Part shown: piece by piece, positions 4,679 to 5,033 of the stretch
Layout of the letters: every line of letters begins with the position of its first letter
Position numbering within the stretch: the first letter of the stretch is position 1
NCBI GenBank assembly: GCA_007117785.1
Contig: SKFV01000349.1
Span: 1 to 5,033 of the forward strand
Source: Pseudomonas sp.
GTDB lineage: Bacteria > Pseudomonadota > Gammaproteobacteria > Pseudomonadales > Pseudomonadaceae
Direction: 5' to 3'
Length of the DNA stretch: 5,033 bases
Made by a program: the position numbers and the translations under genes
Notes under the pieces: model-generated
Told to the model about the DNA's origin: nothing
The model's database searches: none
Seen by the model: only the letters and a program-made list of their open reading frames with translations

Positions 4679-5033
4679 CTAGTTAGCAGAAGTCATGCCA
4701 GTTTGCGAACGGGCTTCGCGCATAGTATCAATCGGAGCCTCCTCGCTGCTGAAGGGTGAGTGGCGCTGATCAGTAAACCGTGACACCAGCAGTACCACAC
4801 GCCGATTGGCCCGCCGCCCCGCCGCAGTGGTGTTATCGGCCACCGGCTTATGCTCACCGTAACCGACTGCCGCCAGACGCTGCGGGTCTACGCCACCCAT
4901 GCTGAGCATGCGTACCACACTGGCCGCCCTGGCTGCGGATAACTCCCAGTTGGTAGGATACAAGCGTGAATTGATCGGCAGATTATCGGTAAAGCCTTCA
5001 ACATGAATCGGGTTCTGATAGGGTGCCAGAATT
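4679..5033 (-). CDS. motD: Flagellar stator protein MotD (MotB family), C-terminal part, cut by window edge
   Basis: The last 117 codons are visible; the frame is open to the right edge, so the N-terminal membrane helix with the proton-binding Asp and the plug lie outside. What remains is an OmpA-like peptidoglycan-binding domain in the periplasm: NPIHVEGFTDNLPINSRLYP near the edge, then NWELSAARAASVVRMLSMGG, VGYGEHKPVADN and GRRANRRVVLLV, with the conserved Asp of GFTDN and Arg residues that contact peptidoglycan. A polar tail of about 34 residues follows (ending TSAN). MotB-type proteins anchor the stator to the cell wall. The call as MotD rather than MotB rests on context: in Pseudomonas the second stator pair MotC/MotD is encoded directly before parC, parP and cheW. 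The stop is TAG at 4679-4681. Confidence 0.88.
   Translation of the reverse strand, partial: ILAPYQNPIHVEGFTDNLPINSRLYPTNWELSAARAASVVRMLSMGGVDPQRLAAVGYGEHKPVADNTTAAGRRANRRVVLLVSRFTDQRHSPFSSEEAPIDTMREARSQTGMTSAN

Overview
The window looks like part of the chromosomal flagellar/chemotaxis cluster of a polar-flagellated gammaproteobacterium of the Pseudomonas type. The gene order motD - ParA-type ATPase - CheW-like protein - cheW - DUF2802 protein, and the ParA ATPase opening MRVWAVANQKGGVGKTT, are what I recall downstream of cheA/cheB/motC in Pseudomonas. Codon use is even across all genes, and I see no mobile element, phage gene, tRNA, rRNA or CRISPR array. Placement at genus level is from memory of gene order and protein sequence, not from a search.

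Layout from the left: bases 1-88 are an AT-richer intergenic region. It holds a perfect TATAAT on the minus strand and a 14-bp near-consensus FNR/Anr-type palindrome, which I read as a promoter firing leftwards out of the window. Two plus-strand genes follow, overlapping by one base: a 557-residue protein with a FliK-type C-terminal domain (89-1762) and a 103-residue protein matching only the cytoplasmic C-terminal part of FlhB (1762-2073). A 33-bp convergent gap separates them from a minus-strand operon that fills the rest of the window.

Read right to left in its own direction, the operon holds the C-terminal OmpA-like end of a MotB/MotD stator protein (cut by the right edge), a ParC-type ATPase (start corrected to 4597), a ParP-like protein with a CheW-like domain (ATGA overlap with the ATPase gene), cheW, and a small membrane-anchored coiled-coil protein with a DUF2802-type C-terminus. 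Spacing within the operon is -4 to +34 bp, except for an 81-bp gap after motD that carries a 9-bp perfect hairpin just ahead of the ATPase ribosome binding site.

Functionally, the operon joins torque generation (MotD), polar placement of chemoreceptor arrays (ParC/ParP) and array signalling (CheW). The plus-strand pair looks like a detached copy of the FliK/FlhB module that controls export-substrate switching during rod-hook assembly. The least ordinary items are this FliK/FlhB-C pair, the SwrB-like layout of the DUF2802 protein, the hairpin before parC, and the predicted oxygen-responsive promoter at the left edge. The core genes belong to known families. I did not find a clearly undescribed system.
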